Notes under the pieces: model-generated
Told to the model about the DNA's origin: nothing
The model's input: the letters and a program-made list of their open reading frames with translations, nothing else
Databases searched by the model: none
In this document: one piece after another, positions 8,885 through 17,718 of the stretch
How positions within the stretch are numbered: the first letter of the stretch is position 1
Layout of the letters: each line of letters opens with the position of its first letter
Assembly (NCBI GenBank): GCA_030149325.1
Contig: JASBRS010000072.1
Location: 1 to 39,299 of the forward strand
Origin: Deinococci bacterium
GTDB taxonomy: Bacteria; Deinococcota; Deinococci; Deinococcales; Trueperaceae
Length of the DNA: 39,299 nt
Direction of reading: 5' to 3'
Made by a program: the position numbers and the translations under genes

Positions 8885-9997
8885 TCACGGGAGCGACGCC
8901 ATCAGCGTGTGCGCCACCTGTTCCTGGACTTCGACGGCCATCTCCGGCCAGATCGGGAGACTGAGAACCTGCGCGGATGCCGCGTCGCTGTTGGGGTTCG
9001 GCGCGTGCCGGCCCGCGTAGGCCGGGAGCCGGTCCTGTGGGACCGGGTAGTACACCATGGTCCCGACCCCCCGCTCCTTCATCGCCCGCTGGACCGCGTC
9101 GCGATCGACGTCGAGCAGGCGCACGGTGTACTGGTGGAACACGTGCCCCTCGGTGACGTCAGGAAGGGCCACCGATGGGACCGCCCCCAACAGGTCGTTG
9201 TAGCGCTCGGCCACGGCCCGGCGTTGCCCGTTCCTGCGGTCGACGTGGGGTAGCTTGACGCGGAGCACGGCTGCCTGGAGCGAGTCGAGCCGCGAGTTGT
9301 AGCCGATCATCTCGTTGTGGTACTTCTTCTTGGCTCCGTGAACGCGCAACATCCGCGCATGATCGGCGAGCTCGTCGTCGTCCGTGACGACGAGTCCGGC
9401 ATCCCCGAAGGCGCCGAGGTTCTTCGACGGGAAGAACGAGAAGGCCCCGACATCGCCCAGCGTCCCCGTCCTCCGGCCTTCCGACCAGCCGCCGAACGCT
9501 TGCGCACAGTCCTCCACGATCCTGAGGCCGTGCCGTTCGGCGATCTCGGCGATCCGCCGCATGTCGGCGGGGCGGCCGAACAGATGGACGGGAAGGATGG
9601 CCTTGGTGCGCGGACCGACGGCGGCCTCGATGGCCGCCGGATCGATGTTGAGACTCCCCAGCTCGATATCGGCGAAGACGGGCGTCGCCCCGACGGCGCT
9701 GATCGATTCCGCCGTCGCGAAGAAGCTGAAGGGCGTGGTGATGACCTCGTCCCCAGGACCGACGCCGCAGGCCCGGAGCGCGATCACGATGGCGTCGGTG
9801 CCGGAGTTGACGCCGATGGCGTTCCGGACGCCCAGGAACTGGGCGACCTCCTTCTCGAAAGCGGCCACGTCGGGCCCCATGATGAACTTGCCGGATCGCA
9901 CGACCTCGGTGATGGCCGCCTCGAGTTCGGGGAACAACGCTTCGATCTCGGGGGAGAGATCGAGCACGGGGACGGTTGGGAACGGTGTCGTCTGCAT
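8885..9997 (-). CDS. wlbC: PLP-dependent sugar aminotransferase (DegT/WlbC-type)
   Basis: This 370-residue enzyme belongs to the DegT/DnrJ/EryC1/StrS aminotransferases, which put an amino group on a keto sugar nucleotide using glutamate and PLP. Visible landmarks are GVNSGTDAI, the HLFGRPADM segment, VEDCAQAFGG (the PLP-ring Asp) and FFPSKNLGAFGDAG, where the Lys binds PLP. With the WlbA-like and WlbB-like genes upstream it fits WbpE/WlbC, which aminates C3 of the 3-keto form of UDP-GlcNAcA. The ATG at 9997 overlaps the upstream stop as TGATG; a GTG three bases earlier is equally close to the GGAGG site. The family is sure; the exact sugar is inferred from neighbours. Confidence 0.88.
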   Translation of the reverse strand: MQTTPFPTVPVLDLSPEIEALFPELEAAITEVVRSGKFIMGPDVAAFEKEVAQFLGVRNAIGVNSGTDAIVIALRACGVGPGDEVITTPFSFFATAESISAVGATPVFADIELGSLNIDPAAIEAAVGPRTKAILPVHLFGRPADMRRIAEIAERHGLRIVEDCAQAFGGWSEGRRTGTLGDVGAFSFFPSKNLGAFGDAGLVVTDDDELADHARMLRVHGAKKKYHNEMIGYNSRLDSLQAAVLRVKLPHVDRRNGQRRAVAERYNDLLGAVPSVALPDVTEGHVFHQYTVRLLDVDRDAVQRAMKERGVGTMVYYPVPQDRLPAYAGRHAPNPNSDAASAQVLSLPIWPEMAVEVQEQVAHTLMASLP

Positions 9998-10578
9998 CAC
10001 TGGATCCTCCGGACGGTGTCGTCGTCGATTCTCTCGTACACGTGACCCTGACTGTCCACGGCCCTGCCTTGCTCATCGAAGGTGAGCATGTCGCCGTAGG
10101 CGCTCATCCAGCCGATCCGCCTCGCCGGAACGCCGGCGACCACGGCGTACGGCGCGACGTCGCGCGTCACGACCGCACCCGCCGCCACGAACGCGTTCTC
10201 CCCGAGGGTGACGCCGCACACGATGGTGGCGTTGGCGCCGATGCTCGCCCCACGCTTTACCAGGGTGGCGGCGTAGTCCGCCGAGGTGTTCCGAGGGAAG
10301 GCGCTCCTCGGGGTCAGAACGTTCGTGAAGACCATGCTCGGCCCACAGAACACGTGATCCTCGAGAATGACTCCCTCGTAGACGCTCACGTTGTTCTGGA
10401 TCTTCACGCCGTTGCCGATGCGGACCGAGTCGCCGACGAACACGTTCTGCCCCAGCGAACACCGCTCCCCGATCACGGCCCCCGCCATCACGTGGGAGAA
10501 GTGCCAGATCCTGGTGTCGTCGCCGATGCTGGCGCCGTCGTCGACAACGGCGGTCGGATGCACGAAGGCTTCGCTCAT
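9997..10578 (-). CDS. wlbB: Left-handed beta-helix sugar N-acetyltransferase (WlbB/WbpD-type)
   Basis: The 193-residue protein is a hexapeptide-repeat acyltransferase. It matches the WlbB/WbpD pattern closely: [11 protein letters not shown] near the start, [12 protein letters not shown] (the active-site Asn region), [18 protein letters not shown], and a C-terminal [14 protein letters not shown]. WlbB acetylates the 3-amino group of UDP-2-acetamido-3-amino-glucuronate to give UDP-2,3-diacetamido-glucuronate in the cytoplasm. The ATG at 10578 overlaps the upstream stop as ATGA and is the family start; the frame stays open further upstream but without family-like sequence. The stop overlaps the aminotransferase start, so the three enzymes are translationally coupled. 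Confidence 0.9.
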   Translation of the reverse strand: MSEAFVHPTAVVDDGASIGDDTRIWHFSHVMAGAVIGERCSLGQNVFVGDSVRIGNGVKIQNNVSVYEGVILEDHVFCGPSMVFTNVLTPRSAFPRNTSADYAATLVKRGASIGANATIVCGVTLGENAFVAAGAVVTRDVAPYAVVAGVPARRIGWMSAYGDMLTFDEQGRAVDSQGHVYERIDDDTVRRIQ

Positions 10579-11606
10579 GACGGCGCAACGCCGACCAGGG
10601 AGTCGACGCCGACCTCCGGCAGGACCACGGGCTCGCCGTTGGTGATGAGCGACCGTTGGGCCGCCTGGAGGACCTGGAGGACCCGGAGGCCGCTGGTCCC
10701 ATCGGTCAGCGCCGGCCGTCGCGAGGCCATGGCTTCCAGGAAGGCCTGGCACTCCAGCAACAGCGGCTCCGCATCCGGGTAGGGGATCCTCTCCCCGTCG
10801 CGCTTCACGGCCAGGAGCTCACGCCCGGTGCGGTCGACGTCGACGTGCTGGTCGTACAGGAGGAGCTGCTTCTGGACGTCGTCGAAGCTCGCCATCCGGC
10901 GATCCCCGATCACGACGAAGCGCTGTTCCTTGAACGGATGCAACCAGGAGACGTGGATGTGGGCGCGAACGCCGTTGTTGAACAGCAGGTTGGTGACGGT
11001 CACGTCCGCCACGTTGGGCTGCAGGTAGGAGCCCCCCGCCGCCGCAACCTGGAAGGGGAGCTCCCCCATCATCCGCAGCACCACCGCAATGTCGTGCGGC
11101 GCGAAGCTCCACAGGATGTTCTCCTCCCGCCGCACCTTGCCGAAGCTCAGCCGGTTGGAGTAGATGTACTGGATCCGGCCCAGCTCACCTTCGTTGACCA
11201 TGCGGAGGAGCTCCACGACACCTGGGTGGTACTCCAGCACGTGTCCCACCATGAGGACGCGTCCCATGCGGTCGGCGAGCTTGACCAGCTCGGCGCCGTC
11301 GCCATAGCTCAGGGCCAGTGGCTTCTCGACGAAGACGTCCTTCGAACCCCCCAACGCCCAGCGCGCGAGCGCGTGGTGGCTCGCTGCCGGCGTGGCCAAC
11401 ACCACCCCCGCGACGTCGGACCTCATGACGCTCTCGAAGTCCGCCACCACGGGTACGTCCGGCGCCAGCTCGCGCGCCTTGGCGCGCCCTTCCTCCGTGA
11501 CGTCGCACACCATCCCGAGCGCCTCGAGGCGAGCGAGGTTGCGTACCAGGTTCTTGCCCCAGTACCCGCAACCGACGACGGCCACCTTGATCTCCGTGCT
11601 GTTCAT
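10575..11606 (-). CDS. wlbA: Gfo/Idh/MocA oxidoreductase (WlbA/WbpB-type)
   Basis: This 343-residue NAD(P)-dependent enzyme has an N-terminal Rossmann fold ([16 protein letters not shown]), [11 protein letters not shown], and the family EKPLAL motif with the catalytic Lys, followed by the GHVLEYHPG segment. In WlbA/WbpB enzymes this domain oxidises C3 of UDP-GlcNAc-uronate to the 3-keto sugar; the downstream aminotransferase and acetyltransferase complete a UDP-2,3-diacetamido-glucuronate route. The start at 11606 (MNSTEIKV) is preferred over one nine codons earlier because GAAGGGGG lies upstream and the Rossmann strand follows directly. The dehydrogenase WbpA, which makes the substrate, and the epimerase WbpI are not in this window. 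Confidence 0.87.
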   Translation of the reverse strand: MNSTEIKVAVVGCGYWGKNLVRNLARLEALGMVCDVTEEGRAKARELAPDVPVVADFESVMRSDVAGVVLATPAASHHALARWALGGSKDVFVEKPLALSYGDGAELVKLADRMGRVLMVGHVLEYHPGVVELLRMVNEGELGRIQYIYSNRLSFGKVRREENILWSFAPHDIAVVLRMMGELPFQVAAAGGSYLQPNVADVTVTNLLFNNGVRAHIHVSWLHPFKEQRFVVIGDRRMASFDDVQKQLLLYDQHVDVDRTGRELLAVKRDGERIPYPDAEPLLLECQAFLEAMASRRPALTDGTSGLRVLQVLQAAQRSLITNGEPVVLPEVGVDSLVGVAPS

Positions 11607-11669
11607 GGACGCCCCCTTCGACGTGCGTCGCATCGAACCGACAGCGCTCCTGCCTTGGGTGTCACCCCT

Positions 11670-13133
11670 TCAGCGCGAACCGAAACCCGTGAACACGATC
11701 CCCACCGTCCTCATCAGGATCTCGAGGTCGAGCCCGAAGGAGCGATGGCGGACGTAGTAGAGGTCGTAGCGAAGCTTCTCCGAGGTGGAGGCTTCGTCTG
11801 CCGTGTATCCCTGCATCACCTGAGCCCAGCCGCTGATGCCGGGGCGCACGAGTTGGCGCAATCGGTAGTGCGCGAGACGGGCTTCGAAGTCCGTCGAGAA
11901 CCCGACCTGCTCCGGCCGGGGACCGATGATGCTCATGTCTCCCTTGAGGACGTTCCAGAACTGGGGGAGCTCGTCCAGCCGCATCTTGCGCAGGACGCGG
12001 CCGACCCTGGTGACGCGGGGATCGGACTCGCCAGCGAACGACGGCCCGAGGCTCTCGGCGTCGGCCCGCATGGAGCGGAACTTGTACATCGTGAAGGGCA
12101 CGCCCCCCTTGCCGGCCCGTCGCTGCACGAACAGTACGGGACTCCCGCTCGACGCCAGCACGACCAAACACACCGCCCCGCAGAGCACCAGCAGGAAGGG
12201 CGAGATGAGGACGACGAAGACGATGTCCAGCAGGCGCTTCCAGGTCGGATAGCTCGTCTGCCTCAACAGGACGCCCTCGGCCCACCGGCCTTCCAGCGCC
12301 TCGACCGGTGCCCGCCCCGTCAGGTGTTCCAACACCAGGGGAGCGGCCAACAGTCGAACGCCGGCCAGATCGGCGTGGACGAACCACTGGATCCACTCCC
12401 GCGAGTAGTGCTCCATGGGTTCGGTGACGACGACGTCGATCCCCCCGAACTGATCGGGCGGGGTGTCCGACCTCCGCACGGTGACGTCGGCGAGGCTCCT
12501 GAGATCGCGGAGGTAGGGCGGCGAGCCCGGCACCAGCATCGTCAGGGCCGGCCTCCTGCGGATCCCGAGGGACCGCACCATCGCCATCCACAGCAGCCAC
12601 GCCCCGGCGAACAACGCCAGCGAGGCGATCGAGTAGTACTCGTGGGTCGCCGCTTCGAGCACGACCACGGCGAGGGACGCCGAGACGGGCGCCAGCAGGA
12701 GGCGAGGATTGCGTTCCGTCAGGACCGTGGCCACCGAACGATGCTGTGCGGCCACGATCCAGGCCGCGACCCCCGTGAGGAACAGCAGCCCCACGAAGTG
12801 GAGATGATCCGTTCCTTCGGTCCACACCAGCAAGAGGAACACGGCCAGCAGCAGGCCGATGCCGTCCAGCAGAACGCCCTCGATCCTCGCCGAGAGGCGG
12901 TGCCGGGAGCGGCGACGGCCGACCCTGGGCCCGACCCTGGCAGCGGCGCCACCGCCGGGCAACGCAGCACCACGATCCCCGCTCCACCCGGCCGCCGGGG
13001 GGCCGCGGCTCACGGCACCCTCGTTGGGTCCAGCCCTGGCAAGCCCGTCGTAGCCTGAGCGGCCGAAGTCCTGGCCCACCGCTCCCACGTCCGGATGACC
13101 TTCGACCGCATCGGATGGCGCGCCCTCTCGCAT
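11670..13133 (-). CDS. Polyprenyl-phosphate sugar-1-phosphate transferase (initiating enzyme)
   Basis: The 487-residue membrane protein starts polysaccharide synthesis by moving a sugar-1-phosphate onto undecaprenyl phosphate. After a disordered, Gly/Pro-rich first 80 residues there are about four membrane segments (85-190), a soluble region, then the catalytic bacterial sugar transferase domain from about 290. It has the re-entrant helix KRLLDIVFVVLISPFLLVL and the motifs YKFRSM, DELPQFWNVLKGDMS, IGPRPE and RPGISGWAQV. This is the EpsL/WbaP/CpsE arrangement. It is the first gene of the minus-strand operon; the ATG at 13133 follows GGGGGACGAG. The long low-complexity N-terminus is unusual, and a shorter protein starting further in is possible. 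Confidence 0.88.
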   Translation of the reverse strand: MREGAPSDAVEGHPDVGAVGQDFGRSGYDGLARAGPNEGAVSRGPPAAGWSGDRGAALPGGGAAARVGPRVGRRRSRHRLSARIEGVLLDGIGLLLAVFLLLVWTEGTDHLHFVGLLFLTGVAAWIVAAQHRSVATVLTERNPRLLLAPVSASLAVVVLEAATHEYYSIASLALFAGAWLLWMAMVRSLGIRRRPALTMLVPGSPPYLRDLRSLADVTVRRSDTPPDQFGGIDVVVTEPMEHYSREWIQWFVHADLAGVRLLAAPLVLEHLTGRAPVEALEGRWAEGVLLRQTSYPTWKRLLDIVFVVLISPFLLVLCGAVCLVVLASSGSPVLFVQRRAGKGGVPFTMYKFRSMRADAESLGPSFAGESDPRVTRVGRVLRKMRLDELPQFWNVLKGDMSIIGPRPEQVGFSTDFEARLAHYRLRQLVRPGISGWAQVMQGYTADEASTSEKLRYDLYYVRHRSFGLDLEILMRTVGIVFTGFGSR

Positions 13134-13557
13134 CTCGTCCCCCCTGCTTCCCCTCCGTCGGGGCTAGGTCCTCCTCTTCACCTCCTCGGCCGTCGGACCT
13201 GCCGAGCGACCGTGACGCCCCCGCCCGCCAAGGCGGGTTGCCCCTGGTGAGATGCGTAGGATGTCCGGACGCTCGCGAGTAGCGACACCACCACCGTCCG
13301 GTGGTCCCCGCTGGGCGAGTTCATCTGGGGAGAAGACGTAGGCGACGAATTCCACTACCGCCACCCCATCCAAGGAGGCTGCCGATTCACGCGAACTGGT
13401 GCGGGATGCCTCAGAGCGTCGGGGACTACGCGAGTAGCTGATTCACGCGATAGTCAAGTCTACGGACGCGAGCGACCGCGACGCCGTGACCGCTGACAGC
13501 CGCGATCCCCGATGGCTGAGTACGTTGAGTGGTGTCGGGCCGGCCGGAAGGAGTGTC
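13134..13557. other. Divergent leader region with hairpins and short repeats
   Basis: This 424-base gap lies between the minus-strand initiating transferase and the plus-strand GNAT-like gene. It has a palindrome CCCGCCAAGGCGGG (13224-13237), a 6-bp hairpin ACCACC-GTCC-GGTGGT (13290-13305), two copies of GATTCACGCGA (13384-13394 and 13440-13450) and two copies of CGCGAGTAGC (13274-13283 and 13429-13438). The paired short repeats could be regulator sites. I see no protein-coding gene in it. A long structured 5' leader for the polysaccharide operon is possible. Confidence 0.4.
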
Positions 13558-14733
13558 GTGCGTCTCGACATCGTCCCGTACGAGACGGAGCACATCGATG
13601 CGGTCAAGGCGTTCAACCGCCGGCTGACGGCGGGAGGGAGCCCATGGCGGTTCCCCGAGTCGCCGCGGGCCCCCTGGCTCCCCCGCGCCTGCGAGGCCCC
13701 CGCATGGCAGGAGCTCTTCGTCGCGCTGGAAGACCGGGAGGTGCGGGGCGCCTACATGGTCAAGCCGCAGCACTTCGCGCTCGCCGGGGACCGTGCGGAG
13801 ATCGCCGCCTTCCAGCTGCCGGTGTCCGAAGGCATCGTCGACCCCCGCTTCGCCTTCGTCGGACCCCGCCTGTTGCGCCACGCGCTGAGGCACCATCCGT
13901 TGCTGTTCGGGCTTGGCATCGGAAGCCTGGACGCGCCCCTGGCGAAGCTCTACCGCGTGTCCCACTTCCAGTTCGCCACCTGTCCGTTCTTCTTCCGCGT
14001 CCTGCACCCGAACCGCTTCCTGAAGGAGATCTCCGTGCTCCGGACCAGCCCTTGGCGGGGTCGCTGGTTGGACCTGCTCGCCGCCTCCGGCGCCGGCTGG
14101 CTGGCGTTGAAGTCGCTCGACGCGGTCAAGCGATCGCGATCCCACGGTCGCGGCCATGCCCTCGTCACCGAAGTGACCGCCTTCGATGACGAGGTCGACA
14201 CCGTGTGGCAGGCCGCAAGATCGGAGTACAACCTGATCGCGGAACGCACGTCGAAGGCGCTCAACGTCCTCTTCCCGCCAGGCGATGACCGCTTCGTGCG
14301 CCTCCAGGTGAGGGACGAGGGACCCGTGGGGTGGGCCGTGGTGGCCGATACCCGGATGACGGCTCACCAACAGCTCGGTGACATGCGCGTCGGGTCGATC
14401 ATCGATCAGCTCGCCCGGCCCGGGCACGAGCAGGCCGTGGTGGCAGCGGCGGAGCACCTGCTGGCCGACCGGGGGGTGGACATCATCGTCAGCAACCAGC
14501 TCGGCGAGAGGTGGCGCCACGCGTTCGCCCGACAGGGGTTCCTCGGCGGTCCGTCGAACTTCTTCCTGGCGGTCTCCGCCCCCCTCGCGCAGCGACTGGG
14601 TTCGCTGGCGTCCGTGGCCGGGACCATCCACATGACACGCGGCGACGGCGACGGCCCCGTGCACCTGGTACCGGGGTTCGCACTCACGGACCCGGAGCGT
14701 TACGAGCGAGAGTCGTCATCGGTCGCCACGTAG
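13558..14733 (+). CDS. GNAT-fold acyltransferase-like protein
   Basis: This 391-residue protein looks like two GNAT-type halves. The first (about 1-190) opens like an acetyltransferase (RLDIVPYETEHIDAVKAFNRR), and the second (about 210-370) contains RTSKALNVLF, GWAVVADTR, GSIIDQLARPG and a terminal GFLGGPSNFFLAVS. Proteins of this type, related to FemAB/GNAT transferases, are common in exopolysaccharide loci, where they may modify a sugar or a peptide. I cannot find a firm acetyl-CoA loop, so activity is open. The GTG start at 13558 follows GGAAGGAG; the frame is open 24 codons further. It stands alone on the plus strand at the right border of the polysaccharide locus. Confidence 0.55.
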   Translation: MRLDIVPYETEHIDAVKAFNRRLTAGGSPWRFPESPRAPWLPRACEAPAWQELFVALEDREVRGAYMVKPQHFALAGDRAEIAAFQLPVSEGIVDPRFAFVGPRLLRHALRHHPLLFGLGIGSLDAPLAKLYRVSHFQFATCPFFFRVLHPNRFLKEISVLRTSPWRGRWLDLLAASGAGWLALKSLDAVKRSRSHGRGHALVTEVTAFDDEVDTVWQAARSEYNLIAERTSKALNVLFPPGDDRFVRLQVRDEGPVGWAVVADTRMTAHQQLGDMRVGSIIDQLARPGHEQAVVAAAEHLLADRGVDIIVSNQLGERWRHAFARQGFLGGPSNFFLAVSAPLAQRLGSLASVAGTIHMTRGDGDGPVHLVPGFALTDPERYERESSSVAT

Positions 14734-14825
14734 CCCGGTCGCCCGCCCGATCTCGCGCCGCCAGCTGCAGGGGCCGGGGACGATCCGGGGGCGCCCGGCA
14801 CGCGACGCGTGCCCCTCGAACGGAA

Positions 14826-14844
14826 CGTCAAGTACGACGTGACG
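14826..14844. promoter_or_regulatory. Imperfect inverted repeat related to the site at 24271
   Basis: CGTCAAGT-ACG-ACGTGACG is a near-perfect inverted repeat. On the minus strand its core GTCGTACTTGAC is identical to the core of the site upstream of the ornithine cyclodeaminase fusion, and flanking bases (CGTTC, AGGGGC, CGCG) are also partly shared. Confidence 0.45.
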
Positions 14845-14998
14845 ACGGTGTCGAGGCGGTGCCCGTAGCCCTCGACCGCCTCGGATCCGCCGCGCCAGGC
14901 GTAGACCCGGCGCTCGAGGCGGTAGGGGGCGCGGCGGGTGGGGTCGGCGAAGGCCCGGAACACCTCGTCCTCGGGGTGCGGACCAGCTCGGGGGGCAT
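14834..14998 (-). pseudogene. Degraded ArsR-family regulator fragment
   Basis: Read on the minus strand, the segment near 14930-14975 encodes EDEVFRAFADPTRR, the hallmark N-terminus of ArsR-type regulators. What should follow (helix-turn-helix and dimer helices) is missing; after a dozen codons the sequence no longer resembles the family. A natural start, ATG at 14998 (MPPELVRTP), is one base out of frame with the motif; restoring one C in a short C run would join them. It therefore looks like a decayed regulator gene. An inverted repeat related to the one at 24271-24297 lies directly next to it, which fits a lost regulator and its operator. Confidence 0.35.
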
Positions 14999-15118
14999 CT
15001 CGATGCCAGTTGGGAGCGTTCCCTCCTGTCTCGTCAAGCCACCCCGAGGACGTTCGCCTCTACCCCCGCTGCCCCCCGCCTGCTAGCCATGGACGGGGGA
15101 GGAACCGAGGCGACGCCC

Positions 15119-15607
15119 ATGTCGAACCCCGTGACCGTCCGCGAGGAGCCCGCCACGACCGTCGTCTACCTGCGCCGCCAGGGCGCCTACCGCCACATCC
15201 CCGAGGCGCTGCAGACCCTGTACGCCCATCTCGAGCGCGAGAAGCTCACGCCCGCAGGGCCGCCGATCGGCGCCTTCTTCGACGACCCGCGCAGCGTGCC
15301 CGAGGAGCGCGCCCGCTGGGAGGTGGTCTGGGCCGTGGCCGAAGGTCCGGCCGAGGCCGAACCCGGCGACGACGGCGTGGGCGTGCGGGTCCTGCCGACG
15401 CGGCACCTGGCGGTGCTCATGCACGTGGGCCCCTACGATCAGGTGGGCGCCGTCTACCAGCAGCTCGCGAGCTGGATCGAGGAGCACCGCTACCGCATCG
15501 TCGGTCCCCCCGAGGAGGCCTACCTCAGCCCGCCCGACGTCCCGCCCGACCAGATCCGCACCGAGGTGCGCTTCCCGGTCGAGCGCGCGGCCGTGGCGCG
15601 CGCCTAG
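15119..15607 (+). CDS. GyrI-like/AraC effector-binding domain protein
   Basis: The 162-residue protein is a stand-alone GyrI-like (effector-binding, SOUL/BmrR-C type) domain with no DNA-binding part. Family features are the opening VTVREEPATTVVYLRRQGAY, then IGAFFDDPRSV in the middle, LAVLMHVGPYDQVGAVYQQL, and EEAYLSPPDVPPDQIRTEVRFPV at the C-terminus. Such domains bind small hydrophobic or cationic ligands; some hydrolyse toxins. The ATG at 15119 is chosen because homology starts there; an ATG at 15089 has no ribosome binding site. Its stop overlaps the true stop of the converging potassium transporter gene by two bases. Ligand unknown. Confidence 0.8.
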   Translation: MSNPVTVREEPATTVVYLRRQGAYRHIPEALQTLYAHLEREKLTPAGPPIGAFFDDPRSVPEERARWEVVWAVAEGPAEAEPGDDGVGVRVLPTRHLAVLMHVGPYDQVGAVYQQLASWIEEHRYRIVGPPEEAYLSPPDVPPDQIRTEVRFPVERAAVARA

Positions 15608-17563
15608 AGCTCGATCTGGATCCCCAGCTCGACCACCCGCTCGGGGGGGGATGTGGAAGAACGAGGTCGCGCTGCGGGCGTTGCGCGACATCAGCGCGAA
15701 CAGCCGCTCGCGCCACAGCGCCATGCCCGGCAAGGGGGTGGCGAGCAGGGTCTCGCGCCCCAGGAAGTAGCTGGTCTCGTCGGGGTCGATGCCGCGGCCG
15801 CCGATCTCCAGGACCGCCAGGTCGCGCGGCACGCGCGCGGTCTGCATGAAGCCGTAGCGCAACACCACCCGGTAGAAGCCGCGCCCCAGGTCGGTGATGG
15901 TGGGGCGCTCGTCGGAGGGCACGCGCGGCACGTCGTCGGTGCGCACCGACAGGAACAGCACGCGGTCGTGCAGCACGCGGTTGTGCCGGAGGTTGTGGAC
16001 GAACGCCGGCGGCGTGGTCTCGGGGTCGCCGGCCATGTACACCGCCGTGCCCTTGACGCGCGCGTACGTGGCGGTGTCGACCTGCTGCAGCAGCAGCTCG
16101 AGCGGCCGCGCGGCCGAGCGCAGCCGCTCCCCCACGATCTGGCGTCCGCGCCGCCACGTCGTCATCAGCGTGAACACGCCTGCCGCCACCGCCAGCGGGA
16201 ACCAGCCGCCGTCGGGGATCTTGAACAGGTTGGCGACGAAGAACGCCAGGTCGAGGACCAGCAGGCCGCCCGACAGCAGGCCGGCGCGCCACGCCGGCCA
16301 GCCCCAGCGGCGCGTCGCCACCACGTACAGCAGCGCGGTGGTGATGACCATCGTCATCGTCACCGCCACCCCGTACGCCGACGCCAGGTGGCCGGAGGTG
16401 CGGAAGCCGAGCACCAGCCCCACGCACGCCACCATCAGCAGGCCGTTGATGAAGCCGACGTAGACCTGCCCCATCTCGGTGGCCGAGGTGTGGCGGATGT
16501 CGAGCCGCGGCAGGTAGCCGAGCTGCACGCTCTGCATCGCCAGCGAGAAGGCGCCGGAGATGAGCGCCTGCGAGGCGATCACGGTGGCGACGGTGGCCAG
16601 CGCCACCAGCGGGTAGAGCGCCCACGCCGGGGCCATGCGGTAGAAGGGGTCGGCGACGGCGGCGGGGTCGCGCAGCACCAGCGCCCCCTGGCCGAAGTAG
16701 TTGAGCAGCAGCCCCGGCAGCACCACCGTGAACCACGCCAGCCGGATGGGCCGCCGCCCGAAGTGCCCCATGTCGGCGTAGAGCGCCTCGCCCCCGGTCA
16801 CCACCAGGAACACCGAGCCCAGCACCAGGAAGCCCTCGCCGCCGTTGCGCAGGAAGAAGGCCAGCGCCTCCAACGGGTCGAGCGCCAGCAGCACCCGCGG
16901 CGCCCGAGCGATCTGCGCGACCCCGAGCGCCGCCAGGGTGGCGAACCACACCACCATGGCCGGGCCGAACACCCGCCCCACCCGCGCGGTGCCGCCGCGC
17001 TGCACCAGGAACAGCGCGATCAGGATGGCGATGGTGATGGGCAGCACGAAGGCGTCGAGCGACGGCGCCGCCACCCGCAGCCCCTCCACCGCCGACAGCA
17101 CCGAGATGGCGGGGGTGATCATGCCGTCGCCGTAGAGCAGCGCCGTCCCGAACAGCCCCAGCGTCAGCAGCACCCCGAGCCTGGCGGCGCGGCCGCCGCG
17201 GCCGCCGCGCGGCGCCACCAGCGCCGTCAGCGCCAGGATGCCGCCCTCGCCGTGGTTGTCGGCGCGCATCACGAACACCAGGTACTTCAGCGTGATCACG
17301 ATGGCCAGCGACCAGAAGATCAGCGACAGCACCCCCAGCACGTTGTCGGGGGTGGGGGGCACGCGGTGACGGAACGACTCGCGCAGGGCGTACAGCGGGC
17401 TGGTGCCGATGTCGCCGTAGACCACGCCGAGCGCCACCAGCGACAGCGTCGCCAGGCGGCGGCCGTTGGGCTGCGGTGCGGCCTCGCGCGCGGCGCCATG
17501 CGCGGCCCCGCGCGGGGCGTCGGGGCGCGGCTCGGCAGCGGCTTCTTCGGCGGCGTCCGGCAT
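15604..17563 (-). CDS. kup: Kup-family potassium transporter, apparent -1/+1 frameshift near the end
   Basis: Kup is a K+/H+ symporter of the cytoplasmic membrane. Near the N-terminus is the signature VVYGDIGTSPLYA, then YGDGMITPAISVLSAVEG, about 12 membrane segments, and a cytoplasmic C-terminal domain with VLHDRVLFLSVRT. As written, the frame passes FFHIPP and then leaves the family, staying open to 15083 antisense to the GyrI-like gene. A run of eight G on the plus strand (15643-15650) is the cause: with seven, the protein would end ERVVELGIQIEL at 15604, which is the classic Kup terminus, giving about 652 residues. Either a sequencing error or a real slippery tract explains this. The ATG at 17563 has TAGGAT six bases upstream and no ribosome binding site, so it is probably leaderless. 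Confidence 0.9.
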
Positions 17564-17569
17564 CGGCCC

Positions 17570-17575
17570 ATCCTA
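17570..17575 (-). promoter_or_regulatory. Leaderless-type -10 box of kup
   Basis: TAGGAT on the minus strand is followed by six bases and then the ATG at 17563. No Shine-Dalgarno is present, so transcription probably begins at the start codon. Confidence 0.45.
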
Positions 17576-17718
17576 CGGGCCGGCCCGGCGCCGTCCTGGA
17601 CCACGGACGACGTCAGGGAGGGGCCGGATGTGGCATGGGACTCGACCCGGGGGGCCGCGGGGCAGTAGCATGATCGGACGCCGGCGCGGACCCAGGCCCG
17701 CGCCTCCCGGAGGACGCC

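Larger units (their letters stand above)
14734..15118. other. Border region of the polysaccharide locus
   Basis: These 385 bases hold no intact gene. On the minus strand there is an ArsR-like remnant and a regulator-type inverted repeat, described separately. To the left are polysaccharide genes, to the right is housekeeping content with what looks like slightly higher G+C, so this may be an old insertion or deletion border. That reading is an inference. Confidence 0.35.

Noticed and set aside
10656-13058. 800-codon plus-strand open frame
   Set aside because: It is antisense to the WlbA-like and sugar transferase genes, which have full family motifs.
13200-13260. c-di-GMP-I riboswitch call upstream of the sugar transferase
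   Set aside because: Only the GGGGCAACC-like part is present; the conserved GCAAAGCC part is missing, so I do not list it as a riboswitch.
15653-17668. 671-codon plus-strand open frame rich in Gln, His and Arg
   Set aside because: It is the complement of kup and has no recognisable domain.
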